This document shows, one piece after another, positions 5,616-5,705 of a stretch of DNA of 5,705 nucleotides. The notes under the pieces were generated by a model. It was not told the DNA's origin. It saw nothing but the letters and a program-made list of their open reading frames with translations, and searched no databases. This DNA comes from Planctomycetaceae bacterium (lineage in GTDB: Bacteria > Planctomycetota > Planctomycetia > Pirellulales > Pirellulaceae), in contig DMPQ01000166.1 of the NCBI GenBank assembly GCA_003455945.1, forward strand, positions 349 to 6,053. The letters run 5' to 3'. The translations under genes were made by a program, and so were the position numbers. How positions within the stretch are numbered: position 1 is the first letter of the stretch; each line of letters opens with the position of its first letter.

Positions 5616-5705
5616 CTGGAGAGTCCGGCAGCACTTGGACTTAGCAGCCTGTTGAGAATCGACCGGGCTAGTTATCCCGTGACCTGATCCGAGCAACGGT
5701 CCGAG

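Noticed and set aside
4917..5696. 259-codon minus-strand open frame under the dehydrogenase domain
   Set aside because: The plus strand encodes clear acyl-CoA dehydrogenase motifs throughout. The antisense product has no recognisable domain.

Overview
The window looks like chromosomal DNA of a GC-rich bacterium, most likely a planctomycete or a relative. That placement is an inference from the gene mix and style: a Rho of bacterial type, a serine tRNA without encoded CCA, intergenic repeats rich in GAGGCAC-like words, and a secreted cysteine-peptidase-like domain of a kind I associate with planctomycetes. No marker here settles it.

Left part (1-2178). The 3' end of rho (1-264) runs into a strong hairpin terminator. 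It converges on a minus-strand pair. The first gene of the pair (1960-2178) encodes a 72-residue zinc-ribbon protein with one membrane segment. The second (383-1864) encodes a 493-residue multi-cluster radical SAM enzyme resembling the tetraether/membrane-spanning-lipid synthase (Tes, MJ0619-like, COG1964) group. The two genes are 95 bases apart and may be co-transcribed.

Middle part (2268-3226). A sigma70-like promoter precedes a class II tRNA-Ser(GGA) with a clear intrinsic terminator. Next comes a 124-residue VOC/bleomycin-resistance-like protein, bracketed by two direct copies of a roughly 136-base intergenic repeat about 88% identical by hand alignment.

Right part (3226-5705). The second repeat copy ends exactly where a 452-base remnant of an ISL3-family insertion sequence begins. 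The remnant keeps both terminal inverted repeats and the first and last pieces of the transposase, but has lost the middle and carries frameshifts and a stop. Right after it starts an unusual 633-residue ORF: signal peptide, papain/C39-like domain with a plausible Cys-His-Asp triad, then a complete acyl-CoA dehydrogenase domain in the same frame. Base composition changes here: single 60-base lines counted by hand give about 68-70% GC near 900-1440 and 47-60% in the last ORF, suggesting a junction between older chromosome and acquired or rearranged DNA.

The most notable items are the peptidase-dehydrogenase fusion, the Tes-like radical SAM gene, and the repeat/IS/composition junction near 3226. 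The genes do not form one evident pathway.
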